Shown: in pieces, positions 63,975 through 64,000 of the stretch
Position numbering within the stretch: position 1 is the stretch's first letter
Layout: each line of letters opens with the position of its first letter
Origin: an uncultured Oscillospiraceae bacterium
GTDB lineage: Bacteria > Bacillota > Clostridia > Oscillospirales > Oscillospiraceae
Length of the DNA: 64,000 nt
NCBI GenBank assembly: GCA_910577915.1
Contig: CAJTOM010000001.1
Coordinates: 52,721 to 116,720 of the forward strand
Reading direction: 5' to 3'
Notes under the pieces: generated by a model
The model's input: only the letters and a program-made list of their open reading frames with translations
Told to the model about the DNA's origin: nothing
Databases searched by the model: none
Made by a program: the position numbers and the translations under genes

Positions 63975-64000
63975 AAAAAATTGCCAAAACCGGAGGTTTT

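Overview
The window reads as chromosomal DNA of a strictly anaerobic, spore-forming, high-GC member of the Clostridia. A relative of the Oscillospiraceae (Flavonifractor / Pseudoflavonifractor type) is my best guess, inferred from gene content and GC-rich codon use rather than from any marker RNA. Supporting genes are spoVT, spoIID, the class III ribonucleotide reductase nrdD, the electron-bifurcating transhydrogenase nfnAB, a bacterial V-type ATPase, HrcA/CIRCE control, a T-box leader, and monoderm division genes (divIVA, sepF). No rRNA, tRNA, CRISPR array, insertion sequence or prophage was found.

Layout. 1-4263: the end of an M20 hydrolase, an AGCS Na+/amino-acid symporter, a YheO-type PAS/HTH regulator and an unusual 493-aa PLP enzyme, which look like one amino-acid-use module. 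4264-4830: a short AT-rich island with a perfect parS site, a divergent pair of tiny genes (a 54-aa acidic protein and a ribbon-helix-helix protein) and an inverted repeat. 4879-8552: thrC, then nfnAB on the other strand. 8672-13983: the CIRCE-controlled hrcA-grpE-dnaK-dnaJ operon and rpiB. 14049-19156: spoVT with a sigma-G-like promoter, a padR/HAAS pair, and a YtrA-type regulator plus ABC transporter whose permease is split by a nine-G tract. 19287-28320: a V-type ATPase operon in the Enterococcus hirae order, whose c-ring subunit keeps every known Na+ ligand.

28326-35393: a lipoprotein with pgeF, spoIID and several conserved membrane or unknown proteins. 35464-38048: a visibly lower-GC TetR / GGDEF response regulator / PilZ module for c-di-GMP signalling. 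38136-40001: a second ABC exporter with an XRE-AbrB fusion regulator. 40107-42878: clpB with its own CIRCE. 42930-48540: an orphan citXG, nrdD behind two NrdR boxes, and trpB2 behind a tryptophan-type T-box. 48643-56324: rny, an aldose epimerase, a FeoA-FeoB fusion with an operator over its promoter, a four-cluster ferredoxin, a TrkA-type protein and a LysR regulator. 56329-64000, nearly all on the minus strand: upp, tsaB, tsaE, a HAD phosphatase, then divIVA, sepF, ylmE, an HlyD-like protein, hfq and miaA, ending in an inverted-repeat cluster.

Most genes are ordinary core functions, but the control sites are unusually legible. Many promoters have 17-bp spacers, and operators for HrcA, NrdR, a PadR protein, an RHH protein and an iron regulator can be placed by eye. 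The points most worth following are the lone parS island, the M20/AGCS/PLP module, the G9 frameshift, the c-di-GMP module and the Cys/His linker of FeoAB.
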